A DNA stretch of 64,000 bases, taken from contig CM057065.1 in the NCBI GenBank assembly GCA_029945375.1, forward strand, positions 1,178,001 through 1,242,000, read 5' to 3'. Source of the DNA: Agaricus subrufescens (Eukaryota; Basidiomycota; Agaricomycetes; Agaricales; Agaricaceae). The notes under the pieces were generated by a model. It searched no databases. It was not told the origin of the DNA and worked only from the letters and a program-made list of their open reading frames with translations. How positions within the stretch are numbered: the first letter of the stretch is position 1; each line of letters opens with the position of its first letter. The translations under genes and the position numbers were made by a program. Positions 1 to 11,711 of the stretch are shown piece by piece.

Positions 1-230
1 AAACTTTCTTACGGATGACCTAATTTCTCACACTCGATCAGATTGATGGCGGGAAATTACTCAGGTGTGACGAGTGGCTTGATTATCATCTGTATGTATT
101 GATAGCCCTGTGTACACTGGTATTTTGACATGCCAGCTAATGCCAGCACCGAAAATTCTGTTCTTCGTCCTCCAATACTTGCAGTTGATGAAATACATGT
201 CTTGGATTTGTTGAGTCACAAAAATTTCAT
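1..230. mobile_element. MITE-like TIR element, copy A, left part
   Basis: These bases match 58858-59090 almost base for base and run to the window edge, so the outer left TIR of this copy lies outside the window. Homology stops abruptly at 230 and resumes at 11441-11443, where the Helitron ends. The segment carries no convincing gene; an open frame on the minus strand is also present in the copy at 58.9 kb and has no recognisable motif. Together with 11441-11679 it forms one MITE copy that was hit by the Helitron. Confidence 0.85.
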
Positions 231-241
231 CCCCGACTCTG
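230..241 (+). repeat. Helitron 5' terminal inverted repeat
   Basis: TCCCCGACTCTG, perfectly complementary to 11406-11417. It sits at the extreme 5' end of the element, whereas its partner lies about 25 bp inside the 3' end. Confidence 0.85.
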
Positions 242-585
242 CGAAGCGAGAGGAGGGTTTTGTCGCATTGAAATGATGCGTGGGACCGGTAAAGAACCAG
301 CACCGTGGGATGATGATGTACATTTGGCTTCGCTATCGCCATATTCACTGCGCTCTGCTATATGCAGCATAATTGGCCGACGGCCGTTCTTGTTTGTATG
401 TGTTATGTATTAAATGAATAATGAATGCCCGCGGACATCCGAAGATGGGGACCCCAGTATTTCCACCTGTCCTCGAAGTTAATCAGGCTGTCAATCCGTG
501 GTCTACTTGGGCGACTTTTCTGATTTTGTTGCCAGCGTTGCTCTCTTGCTCCCTCTCTTGTGCTAACCTCCACTAGTTTTCACAC
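242..585 (+). promoter_or_regulatory. Helitron 5' leader and presumed RepHel promoter
   Basis: This is a non-coding stretch between the element end and the first ATG at 586. I see no gene and no clear TATA box. By position it should hold the RepHel promoter; this is inference. Confidence 0.35.
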
Positions 586-3500
586 ATGCTGTCGATAAGT
601 GAAACCGTGTATGGTCCGGTTAGTTTATTTCTCTCTTGTATGTTGGTATACTTTTTGTCTGACTATTTGCGCCTTACTACAGCTTTTTCTCGTCAAAGAT
701 GCTTGCCGACAGGCACGCGTTCTTGACGAGGCTGATTGCCCACCCTGTGGTGTCCCCTACAATTATCGCGATTATCCACTTTTTTACGATGCATTATATT
801 ATCCTGAACTACATCGAAAAAAATTTTTACATCCATCTGCTGTATCTCGCTGGTTGGAGTCATCGCTGCATTCGCACACCAAATGCTGCTACACCTGTAC
901 CCGAGTTTTAGGACTTCAAGATGCAGTTTGCCATGTAGAATACGTCCATGGTACTGGCTTTGTTGTATTATTCAAAGGTTATAAGGCAACACCCAAAGCT
1001 ATGTCTCCCGTAGTCAACCATCGCTTTTTGCTCGAGGCCAACTTTTTGTCGTCACCTCTTTATACACATTGTGTTGTCTCGCTTGCTGCACGTTTTCCTA
1101 CTTTGATAACTTCGTCACTCTCTTGTCCCAATGTAACCAAATATGAAAATCGCTGCACTATTGCAACTGGTGCAGTTTATTTGATGCTAGACGCATTGCC
1201 CTACTGGCTGCTTGAGATGGGATCATATTTTTGCACAAACCTCGGCACTCTACAAAAATCAGATATAGCAGAATGTTTTAGGCGGCTGTATCATGAACAA
1301 GTGCCTAAGACAAAACCCGAGCTCATTTCAGTTGTTCTTTCGCATTTCTTGGCTACGCGAGAACGTATTGTACTGATGAAAGACCAATCTGCTGAGCACC
1401 CCGAATCTTGGTATACCTTCCAGTGTGACTATCCTCATGAATATATTCAATTTCACCAGCCAGCCTTTTCCCTTTCAGTGAATGCTTACTTATTGCGATT
1501 GTATGGACCTGCCGTTTATAACTGTTTGCGCACAGCTCCTCGCAAAATTGCAGTGACTTATGATCCTCCTGTTGGTTTTGTCAGCCCGTCTCTATCTTGG
1601 TTGTCTTTGACGGTTGATGCCATCTCAGAAAGTGTGCATACTTCAATGAAGCATGCTGAGTTTATGGTCATGGTGAAAAACATACCAAGTCTTACATGGC
1701 CACTGTGCTGTAGAAGTTACACAAAATCGCTATCATTGGTTATTGACTATATTCGGCGTTGCACTTTATATTTGTGTGAGCTTTCACCTAATACCCTTTG
1801 TTTCTTGGCTCTTTCAGTAGCTCCTGAATTTTGTGCTCCTTTGGAGATGACACCTGAGTCTGCCATTATATCTATTCTGAATGCAGAATTTAGTATTGAG
1901 ATGATCGACTTATTTTCAAAAACAAGCAATGTTTCTGTGACATATGCAAAAGTTATTCAGCGAAAGGAGAAAATAAAAGAACAATGCATATTGTATGCTC
2001 AAAAAAGACGCGACCAGAAAGCGTTAAAGGCAGCAGAAGACAAGCAACAAATTATAACAGATGAAGAGGACTGGCCTGTTATCCCTTCACCCCGCGTCAT
2101 ATTTGACTCCCTGCAAAAATATAGAAATGGTACTGTCTGGACTGGATCTGCTGTTTGTGGTTGCTGCTCTCAGACCAGCAAAAACACTATTGACGTTTCA
2201 GTGACAAATCAGGATGAATGTTTTCCGCCAGTCTCATTTCTTAAGAATAAGCGACCAAGTGTAGTGGCTCTTAATCTTTTGGTTCTTGATAATTCAAAGT
2301 TCAAATCTGGTTTTGTTTTTGACTGTCCCCCAATAGACGGCTTGATGTTGTGCAGTGACGGTATAATTGCAAAGAGTGACACTGAAGCTATTGTATGCTT
2401 TTGCACTCCCTGCCTTTCTGCGTTATGTGCATCCAAAATTCCAAGGTTTGCTTTAGCAAATAAGCTGTATAGAGGTGTACTTCCAGGTGAATTTTCTGAT
2501 CTTACTTGGGTAGAAGAGATGGTATGTGCTATATATCGCAATACTGCTCACGTGATACGGTTGTATGGCTCGGCGGACCCTGCCCAGCCAACAATGCTCC
2601 ACGGAAACACATGTGCACATGAAATGAATATTATATCTACAGCGCAAATCCTACCCCGAACAACTTCTGATGTCAATGACATGATAAGTGTAGTATTTGT
2701 TGGTGCCAAGCGCCCATCCCGAAAATCCTTGGCAAATATTTTTCGCGTAAGAAAGAAAAAGATTTTATCATTTCTTTTGTGGCTCAAAATCAATAACACG
2801 CACTATGAAAAAATCCCCATCGATGAATCAGTGGTTGAAACCTACCCTGAAGACGGTGTATTGCCTGGACTAGCTGAGCGAATTTTTCACGATGCTGACT
2901 CAAACCCTGCCCATCTGTTTGATGAAGAAACTGCTGGAATTTCCGAACATCCTGCTGCTGTCTTCAGAGAACACAATACTAGCAATAGTGAGCATTCCCC
3001 CATGATTGAACGCATGGGTGTGACCGATCCTGAAACAGTGAAAATACCTGGGCGAACCTTTACTGCAATAGCATTATGTAAGCTGTCAGCAGAACTGGGC
3101 AGTGAAAACAGTTCCCTAGCAGCTGATTTGATAATACGCAGAAGCAATAAACCTGTTCCTGAGTATAACAATCCCGATCTGATAACAGGGATATTTCCTA
3201 TACTGTTTCCCTGTGGCACTGGAGGATTTGAAGATAAAAGCCACATGGTGTCTATATCCCTGCAACAGCAGGTGCAGTATCATCTCAATATATCAGATCG
3301 CTCTTTTCGTCATCATTATTCATATATATTTGTTGTATTAAATATTATTCAATGGCGAGTTGCTCATCTTCACACGCACTTTACTTGTAGTAAATCTAAT
3401 TTTGATGTTGTTGCGCGGCAGCTTGTAGCAGTGTCGCCAGAAGTGTTGCAGCATTTGGCTAACAAAATTGAGCATGAAAAAACACTAAAATCTCTTAGCG

Positions 3501-6500
3501 AAGAGGAAAAAAATGCCATGAAATTACTGAAGCAAGTTAATACAATATCTGCTTCGATTCCAGGTTCACAAGCTTCAAAACTTCTAATCAGAAATGAAAT
3601 AAGAAATTATTTTGGCCATTTTGGTCTCCCACACTTATTTTTGACGTTCAACCCGAGTCCAGCCAACAGCCCTCTCTTTTTGGTTATGGCTGGTAATAAA
3701 ACAATTGACCTGCTTGATCGCATACCTGAAATTCCTGGGGCACGCGAGCGTGCACTTATTTTAGCCAAGGACCCCGTAGCTGCTGCTGACTTCTTTGAAC
3801 TTTGTGTTGTGTCATTATTTACACATCTCCTTGGTTGGGATTACAAAAAAGGAAAATCTACAGAACAAGGTGGTGTATTAGGAAAATTGCGTGCATTCTA
3901 CGGGACTACAGAATTTACCGAGCGTGGCTGCCTCCATGGTCATTTTTTAATTTTTCTGGCTGGTGCTCCGAATCCGTCTGAACTACATGCGCGTCTTGAA
4001 AGTGATCTTGATTTCAAGGCCAGATTTTTTTTGTTTTTTGAGAATATCATTCACCACCATCTACCCGATGTTGAAGTTCAAATTGATCCAAGTTACGATC
4101 CACGCACAGAGCGTCCCCCTGCTATAACAGATGAATTGATTGCTGCACATAAAAAAATTGAAGTCCGTTCTGATACTCTCAGTCCAATAAGCATATTGAA
4201 TGAATGGGATGTTGTTTTTGCTACGGAAGTCAAGAAATGTGGAGAAGTGCTTCAGCGCCATGTTTGCCGAGCTGTATGTCACAAGTATGGAAATGACAAG
4301 CGCTGCAGATTTCTTTTTCCTCATGAGATTGTTGATGCATCTTATTATGATCCAGAAACAAAATCCGTCGTCTTGTTATGTAGAGATTCCACAGTCAATT
4401 ATTTTAACCCATACATCCTTGTTTTTTGTCGTCACAATCATGACCTAAAATGTATATTATCAGGTAAAGGTGCAAAAAGCGCTATGTTTTACATAACCGA
4501 TTATATAACAAAGATGAGCCTGAACACATATGAAACTCTGAGTTTAATGTCGCGCGCTGTAGCACAAGTTACTCAAAGCCAGGTGGTAGCTGACAATTTG
4601 AGTTCAGCAAAATTGCTCCTGCATAAATGTCTTTCACAGTTTACGCGACAACAACAAATTCACGCGCAGCAAGCTGCACGTTATCTGCGGGGTTTTACTG
4701 ATGCCATATCATCTCACAAAACTGTTCCAATGCTTTCATCCCATATATTATTGTTTGCTAAGGATAAATATAACCTTAGAAACATAATAAAAAAGTCTAC
4801 CGAAAATACAGCTGGACCTGATGATTGCAGCAATTCTGATGGTGATGCGGAACCTGCACCACTTCGCATCACCACCGATTCTCACGGCAAGTTGTTAGAT
4901 ACAACACAAATACATGATTATTGGTTCAGACCCAAATCTCTCAAGCATCTAACTTTTTATGATTTTTGTCGCTTTATCAGAATTGAGCTAAAATCAAAAT
5001 CCAACCAGACTAAGCACACACATGATACTCGACTAGGCGTTTTGCGGAGATTCGACCTTCGGCCTGAACACCCACTCCATGTGAGTCACCATTTAGTAGA
5101 GCACACAAATGCTAGCTTAGGTCACGGAACTCACGAATTGGTTCCTCGCATAGTTGGAGTCAGTATACCAAGAGAATCTTTGCCTGATTGGTTTCTGTTT
5201 GCACTAGTCCATTTCAAACCCTTCGGATTCACTAGTCCCTTGATTCAAGATGGTTTATCGGTTGAAGAGACTTACAAGTCTCATGTATTTTCGGATGCTG
5301 CGTTGAAAGTGATGGCTAATTGGAATGCAGTACATGAGTGCGAGGATGAGCGTGATGCTGAGCGTCTAAGAAAACATGCTTCGCTTACTAAGGAAAGCCG
5401 TATTCTTACTGATTCACTTTTGCAAACTGGTATTGAGGATGAAGCGGGCATTGCTATGCCGTCTCTTACTCACACAAGCCCTGAGCAAGAGTTTCAGATG
5501 TGGACTATTATCTCTTTGCTCCAAGATGCTTGTTGGTTTACACCAAAATACACCAGGACTGAGAGCGATGAAAAGAAAGATCTTACAATGACTAGCAAAT
5601 GCCAGTTTAGTAAATCTAGTGACCCGGTTGACGCCTGCATATCAAATGAAATAGAACTTACAAGCGACTTAGCGTGTGCCTGGAAAAAGGACATTAAGCG
5701 ACAAGAAAAGGCTATAGCAGACTACCGACGCAATGTACTCAATCCAGAATCTCAAACCTTAGCATGTGGTGAAAGTAGCAATGGAGAAACTAGCAATGGA
5801 GAAGCGACAACGGGTGACACATTTCACAATGGCTACAACAATGCTGTCGTACCAGGAGAGACAATTTCTACTAGTAGTACTTTGATAGTTCCCCCTGTTA
5901 CGCAAGGTGAATTATTAAAGGCAATCGAGAACAAATTTTCTCTGAACCCAAGGCAATCCCGTGCGTTCCGCATAATATCAAATCACTATGTGTCTAGGTA
6001 TATCGATAAATGTCCATCTGAAAAACCTCTTCGCATGCTAATGACGGGTCCTGGTGGTACAGGTAAAACTCACGTTGTAAAGGCCTTGAAGGAAGTTATG
6101 TTATTTTATAACTGCGGCCACCGCATTCGGTTCTTAGCTCCAACTGGCTCAGCTGCAAGTAACATTGATGGTATGACTGTTCATAAGGGGCTAGGAATTA
6201 AGATCGTCAAAAAAGATGGACGGGGAAAAGGAAATCGTGAAATAGGCAGCAGTACAGATGATACTACACTCTTGGTGAGCATCCAAAACAAGGCCCATTT
6301 GCATGATGAATGGAAAAACGTAGATGTGGTTCTCATCGATGAGATAACATTGACAGGTGCTCAGTTATTGTGCGAGATAGACCATGCACTACGCTTTGCT
6401 AAAGAAGTCCCAGATGAATGGTTTGGAGGCATTACTGTTATATTCGCAGGTGATTTTTACCAATATCCTCCTGTTGGTGGTACACCACTCTACGTACCCA

Positions 6501-8074
6501 TTTCAATTCACGGCCGTCAATCCTGTGATGAATTACTGCGACGTCTTGGACGCCTTGCATGGAAGACTGTTGACACTGTGATAGAATTGACGGAGCAGCA
6601 AAGAATGAAAGGTGATTTGGAATATGGTGCTGCTGTTCAAAGACTTCGCATACGGCAATGTAATGCAGATGATGTTACGCTGTTCAATTCATGTGTAATC
6701 AAAGGCGTTAATAGTCCCGATGGAGTAGACATGGGCTCCGTAGAAAATCTATCAGCAGTTGCCATTGTGAGTACCAACCATACGCGAGAGCTTCTTAATG
6801 TACGAAAAGCCTGTGCTGAAGGAGGAAAGGATGTTGTTATATGTGCAAGTAACGACATTGTACCTTCAACTGTTGACATTACAAAAGAAGAGTATGAAGC
6901 TCTTCTCAAGCAGAATTTTTCGTCGTCAAAGCATCAGGGTGCCCTTCCAGGATTTATCCCCCTATATGAATCTATGCCAGTGATATTGCGGCACCGAAAT
7001 CTGTCAACTGACTTAAAAATCACCAATGGCAGTCAGGGCATTGTACGCAAAGTGTTTACAGGTGTAAACCAGCATGGTCTAACATATTGCAAATGTGCTA
7101 TTGTAGAATTCGACAGTCCTATTGCACTTAAAGGCCTGCCCCGTGGTCATTTTCCTATATTTCCTGCAACCTTTACGTATCCTACCAAACTGAGGTCGTC
7201 TGTAACAGATGAAGCTCAAGTTGTTAGAGTTTGCCGATATCAACTTCCTGTCCAGCCAGCGTATGCTGTCACAGGCCATTCTGCTCAAGGAAAAACCCTG
7301 CCAAAAATTATAGCATTCCTTCATGAAGGTGGTTTTGCTTCTTACGTTGCTGCTTCTCGGGCTACGTCACGATTTGGGCTGTGCATTATACAACCAGTTT
7401 CTTTAAGCAATCTAAATAAGCCCCTACCAAGTGATCTATTTTTTGAAATGAAGCGTCTTGATGCATTGGAACATAATACCCAAGTAAAATACAAATTTTC
7501 CATTGAGCCACTTGTGCCCGTACCAGACCCGGAGAATACTCAATCGTCGTCTTTATTGAGCAGCCATAAAAAAAGCAATATACGTTATAAGATTGAATAC
7601 TGCGACCAGCAAACAATGCGCCAGGAAAGCAAACTTCCTCAAGCAGTCAAGAGAAAGATATCTTTGATCCCAAATAATGCGTCTTCCAGTGAAAGTGCGG
7701 ATCTAGTACAGAATTCTCAGGAGCTTGCACCACCAATGCTATATTCTCCACAGCGTAAGCGCCAAAGACTGTGCTCCGATCAAAATACCGACAATGTGGT
7801 GCCTCAAGTGCAGACGTTAATATCTGTCTTACCTGCTGGATGTCAGTGGTCATCACGCGATTGGTCTTGCTCTTATGACGTTATATATATATCATTTTTT
7901 ATTGCTGTGTTACATATGTCAACTAGTTTGAGGTCCAGTTTTGGCATGATGTCAGACATAGCTGCTTACTTACTCGGTGAGTTTGAAACAGTGCATAAGA
8001 ATCAAACAAGCCATCACTTCAATTCTAGTCGCGATCGCTTCCGTGATATATTATCTCAAAAATGGCCTGATTGA
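586..8074 (+). CDS. Helitron RepHel protein (rolling-circle replication initiator plus Pif1-type helicase)
   Basis: The enzyme that nicks, unwinds and transfers the Helitron. I start it at ATG 586. Exon 1 (586-618) joins 683 across a 64-nt intron (GTTAGT...TACAG, branch CTGAC), which restores the long frame; the upstream bases of that frame have only a GTG. Visible domains in order: Cys-rich N-terminus (CPPC, CCYTC); a DUF6570-like block; a Helitron_like_N block (LFPCGTGGF); a Rep core with the HUH motif ERGCLHGH and the two-tyrosine motif YITDYITK; a Pif1-family helicase with Walker A GPGGTGKT, Walker B VLIDE, AGDFYQYPP and GHSAQGKT. The C-terminus begins a cysteine-protease-like domain (WSCSYD), which is cut by an in-frame TGA at 8072-8074. 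Rep and helicase motifs all look intact, so only the tail is lost. Confidence 0.92.
619..682 (+). other. Intron 1 of the RepHel gene
   Basis: GTTAGT donor, CTGAC branch-like site, TACAG acceptor, 64 nt. The length is not a multiple of three. Splicing joins the upstream ATG frame to the long RepHel frame, which is the main support for this intron. Confidence 0.7.
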
Positions 8075-8887
8075 TTTCCGCGTAGAGGAGAAGTTGGTAT
8101 AGCTGCCACTTCTATAATTGATGCCGTGATTCCTATTATAAACAGAAGCTGCCCACTAAAAGCATGCTCTGAATCGTGCTTGATACCTGCTGAGAAGCCA
8201 TTTGTCCTTCCTTATTTTTTAGGTGGGAGCCAGGCAACAAATATTACACAGCCAGTTTCAGTGTCAGCAGATGCTCATATACAAGATAGTCTTACTGCAC
8301 AATGTCCGATTTTGTGCAACAGTTATCCAAACGCAAGCCATTTGCAATGTTACGGTACAAGCCGTGAGCAAACACAAATGACGTCTTCTCTTGCTGCGTC
8401 CGAATCAGCAACGCTTGTCGGCACGGAGCCAAGCATATCTGCCAAAGATATGCCTACACCAAGTTCTCCGTTAGCCAGCATTAATAATAACACAGAAGCA
8501 ACCGATGCTGTACCTGTTGAAAGAAGCCGTGACTGCTGCTGCTCTCCAATTCTGGTGTTTGAGTTGCATCCAAATACCTGCACCATTTATCCGTCTCCCT
8601 GCATTACGGTGCCCTGCTTGCTTGGTGCAAGGCGCTATTATCTGAGGGCAATCATATATCATGGTGAATTTCATTTTTGTGCACGCTTGTTTATGCGTGA
8701 CAAAGAAATGTGGAAATATGACGGCCAGGTCAACAATGGTGTGCCTATGCTTGAAACATCATCCTATGACACCTGGCAGAATGAAAGTGCTTCTATGCCG
8801 TCACTGCTTGCATCTTCGACTAAGCGTGCACACATCTATTTGTATGCTCAAGCTGCCACTGAAAGTGGATGCTGGATGCCGTACTAG
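8075..8887 (+). pseudogene. C-terminal protease-like part of RepHel, beyond an in-frame stop
   Basis: The frame after the TGA at 8072-8074 is the same as that of RepHel and stays open to the TAG at 8885-8887. Its last third reads like the second half of a papain/USP-fold protease: a histidine motif YHGEFHFCAR followed by KYDG, matching the WSCSYD cysteine motif upstream of the stop. Between them lies a Ser/Thr-rich linker. One nonsense change therefore separates the Cys from the His/Asp part. Protease domains fused to Helitron proteins are known; the exact family here is inference. Readthrough is possible but unsupported. Confidence 0.75.
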
Positions 8888-9115
8888 CATGCCTTCTCCC
8901 GCGACACTCAATCTCCTACTATGCAAACTCCGTGGTTTTATACCCGATACAATTTTTGCAGTGTATTTATTCTTGTTATGATATGCATATTGTGTTTGAT
9001 ATATATATTTTCTAGGCATATATATACGTGCATGCACACTAGCAAAGGCCGCACGTCAAATTGTTTCTCCTGTCTCTTTTTGCTGCTTGGCGGTTTATTG
9101 CTTATCTGCATTCCA

Positions 9116-11031
9116 ATGGCATCTGTCAAGCGTGGCTCTAGAGGTCGCTCGTCCAAGCAGACTGCTACTACTACACTCTCACCTACATCTATTTCTAACA
9201 CTGCGCCATCTTGTTCTGATGTTCTGTCCACGTCTCCCAATACTGTGTCTAGTTCTGCTATTCCTAATGTCTCCGAGCCTCTGCTTGCTGCTCCTGCATT
9301 GCAGGATGCGATGGCCTCTCCTGCGGTGTCTTCTCTTGCGACTCTGGATGGTGACGTGTTCTTGGTACCTGGCGAGCAAGCTGGTGCAGCAGGAATGCGA
9401 TGTGAGTTCTATGCTTTACTTATTTTTCCCGCTCTTATGGTATATATCTCTGTTCTAGTGCTCGGTCAGTTAGACCAGTTAGCCAGTGATAATACAAATG
9501 CTGGTGATGCCGTTTTCATCGATGATGGTGCTATCACTAGTGAGGCTGCTAACAATGAGGCTGCTGAGGGCAATGCTGCCGACGCTGTTAGCGCAAGTTT
9601 CGCAGATGGTGAGTTTTTGGAGCCTATCGTCATTTATTCAAACTAATTACGTGCAACACAGGAGTTGGGTATTCTGATACCTGCCCTATCTCTCTTTCGC
9701 TACTCAATGCCATGGACCCTGTATTAATCGCTGGGCGCAAGTTACTGGCCACGGTCGACTTTAGCCAGCCACACATATCCAGCAAAATGAAGGACGGGGC
9801 CAAATATTGGTTGACTACTGCGGGCGAGGTTCTTGTTGTATGCCTTCCTTGCCTCGTTGACACTAGTGTGCAGGGAGTGAGGATCGGAAAATACTTTGAC
9901 TTATATGGGGAAGAGGTAAGAGCCGATTATAACGTAGCAACATTTACGCTATTCTAATTTGATTTACCGTAGATTACAGATGACAAGTTCAAGAAATTGA
10001 GAGCTGTATTCGGATTTCGCAGTCTCCCTGATGATAGTGATGCGTACCCCCCTGAAGTATTGAAGGCAGCGTCGGCTGCCCAGAAACTTCTATACAAACT
10101 TCAGACAAGGCATGAAGCTGATGCTATTAGGCGTCAACAGCGTGAGCATTATATCATTATCACTGCTCTGTATTGCAGACACTTATATTTTATGCGTATT
10201 GCCTATAGAAGCTTCCACTGTTAGGGGCTTTTATAAAGCAGATATGGCCCAGGACTGCTTTCAATATTTGGTTCGCTCTGAACCAATCTTCACCCCAGCA
10301 GCTGATCCGGCTGGAGGTGCCAGTGGGGTCCCTACCATTGATCTCACTGGGGACACCGACTCTGATTCTGGCAATGATCTTGTCTTTTCTAGTCCTAGTC
10401 TGTGTGCACATTGTTCGCCTATCATTATTACTAACTTTGTGCATTAGGCAAGCTTCGTGCTCAAGCAGCTGCGAAATCTGCAGCCACTAAGACACCTCAA
10501 GACACTGCACCGGGTTATACGCTCGGAGATTGGGCTCAACCTGCCCATGCTTGTACGCGCTACTACCACCTCGTTGGTGATCGCACACATCTATGGGCAA
10601 GTCGCTTCAACATTCCTGAGATACGCAACCAGAATGGGGCTATCGTACACCCAGTGGAGTGGGATACAGCCCTTGCTCATCTGACACCGGTCACCGTTGA
10701 CTTTGTGTTGAAATTGTGTGTGCCTTATACTTCATTAATCAAGGTATAACTAATAGTACTTTATTTAAGATGGGATATACCTGCTGGTCGTGGTCGTGAA
10801 GGTTCACGGATCTACCAGTTGGTGCTACGCAAGATTCAGATTCATCCCGTCAATGCGCTCTCATCCTGCATTGTGGGCTCTACTTCTGGGAAGGGTAAGA
10901 GGCGTGCTGCTGGTACCGGAATGGAAGATGGTACACTCGATGACGTCGCATCTCCTTCCTCTCCTACTAAAAAGTCCAAATCTTCCTCTAGAGCCACTGC
11001 TGGTGACGCTGACATCGTTATGGGCATGTAG
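9116..11031 (+). CDS. Second Helitron gene, multi-exon, function unknown
   Basis: I do not recognise the family. The model starts at ATG 9116 (MASVKRGSRGRSSKQ). Exons: 9116-9401, 9459-9608, 9662-9915, 9973-10141, 10209-10397, 10448 to about 10717, and a last exon ending in TAG at 11031. The first five joins are phase-consistent with canonical GT-AG ends. The last intron has several possible donors and acceptors and is not resolved. The product has a Ser/Thr/Ala-rich N-terminus, a middle block (about residues 160-270), a motif PTIDLTGDTDSDS that looks like a SUMO-interacting motif, a block with YYHLVGD and QLVLRKIQIHP that could be an OB fold, and a Lys/Ser-rich tail (KGKRR, PTKKSKSSS) that could be a nuclear localisation signal. 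It lies wholly inside the Helitron and downstream of RepHel, so it should be an accessory factor; an RPA-like role is a guess. Confidence 0.6.
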
Positions 11032-11405
11032 CACGGAATTCATGTAGCAGTTAGCTCGTACTGCCCGATTTTCCACGCTTGTAATTTCTGCATTTGCTGC
11101 TGTTGTTGCTTACATGTTTTGGTACTCTGCTTCTGTTAGCGCTCTCTTTATTTGGTGATATCTTGGCTCTGATAGTCTGATAGTTTGATGTTTCATGTGT
11201 TGCTTTTCTTGGTGTCCCTGCTCCACGCACTTTACTTGAATCCTGTCTCAATATATGTTTCTTGTTGGTTTAATTGATCCCATATACTGAGGTACATGAA
11301 AGATGCGCCGCAAATATGTGAATATGAGGATGAACGAGAAGTTTAATTTACGAGGCACAAGTATCTGAATTTCTTGCAGTGTTATGTGAGGGTCGGCATT
11401 TGCCC
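11032..11405. other. Helitron 3' untranslated and terminal region
   Basis: Non-coding sequence between the last exon of the accessory gene and the internal copy of the inverted repeat. I see no gene or repeat in it. Confidence 0.5.
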
Positions 11406-11417
11406 CAGAGTCGGGGA
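11406..11417 (-). repeat. Helitron inner 3' copy of the inverted repeat
   Basis: CAGAGTCGGGGA is the exact reverse complement of 230-241. It is not at the tip of the element: a hairpin and 7 more bases follow. Confidence 0.85.
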
Positions 11418-11419
11418 CT

Positions 11420-11435
11420 GGTGCTCTTGAGCACC
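11420..11435 (+). other. Helitron 3' terminal hairpin
   Basis: GGTGCTC-TT-GAGCACC: a 7-bp stem just before the element end, followed by GCTACGA and the host T. Such a hairpin marks the stop of rolling-circle transfer in Helitrons. Confidence 0.85.
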
Positions 11436-11440
11436 GCTAC

Positions 11441-11679
11441 GATTCATATTGTCGCAATCGAAGTTTTGAAGTCACCCATCACTGTGATACAATGGTGATG
11501 CTATCAATTCACGGATCAGCCCCTGGTACGGCAATGCCTCTGTTTATACTTATTATCTAGTCTACATACATGCGTTACGGTTCAATAGATTTTTACATAG
11601 ATTGCGGGGTTTGAAAAATATAATCTAGAATCGTTTAGAATCTAGAAATCTAGAGTTTAGAGTTACGGAAAGTCATCCA
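11441..11679. mobile_element. MITE-like TIR element, copy A, right part with right TIR
   Basis: Matches 59088-59325 nearly base for base and ends with the right TIR (...GTTACGGAAAGTCATCCA). It continues the element interrupted at 230. The stop codon of NLR1 is only 33 bp beyond this end. Confidence 0.85.
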
Positions 11680-11711
11680 ATAATGAAATAAAAACGGTCG
11701 TGCATAGTGCG

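Larger units (their letters stand above)
230..11442 (+). mobile_element. Helitron, about 11.2 kb, Helitron2-like termini
   Basis: A complete rolling-circle transposon inserted in a MITE. The uninterrupted MITE at 59080-59100 shows the insertion was precise, with no target duplication. The joint is ambiguous by one base: either host A^T with an element running TC...CTACGA, or host T^T with an element running CC...GAT. The 5' end TCCCCGACTCTG (230-241) is repeated inverted as CAGAGTCGGGGA at 11406-11417. That inner copy is followed by a terminal hairpin, so the inverted repeats are asymmetric. Such ends are known for Helitron2/Helentron elements; the A^T reading would be canonical. The cargo is a RepHel gene and one further multi-exon gene, both on the plus strand. 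Sequence between the genes and the ends shows nothing further. Confidence 0.9.

Noticed and set aside
7950..8100. A 52-nt GTGAGT...CTAG intron near the RepHel stop
   Set aside because: The splice signals are good (about 7977-8028), but splicing shifts the frame into a TAG soon after, whereas the unspliced frame keeps family-like sequence on both sides of the TGA.
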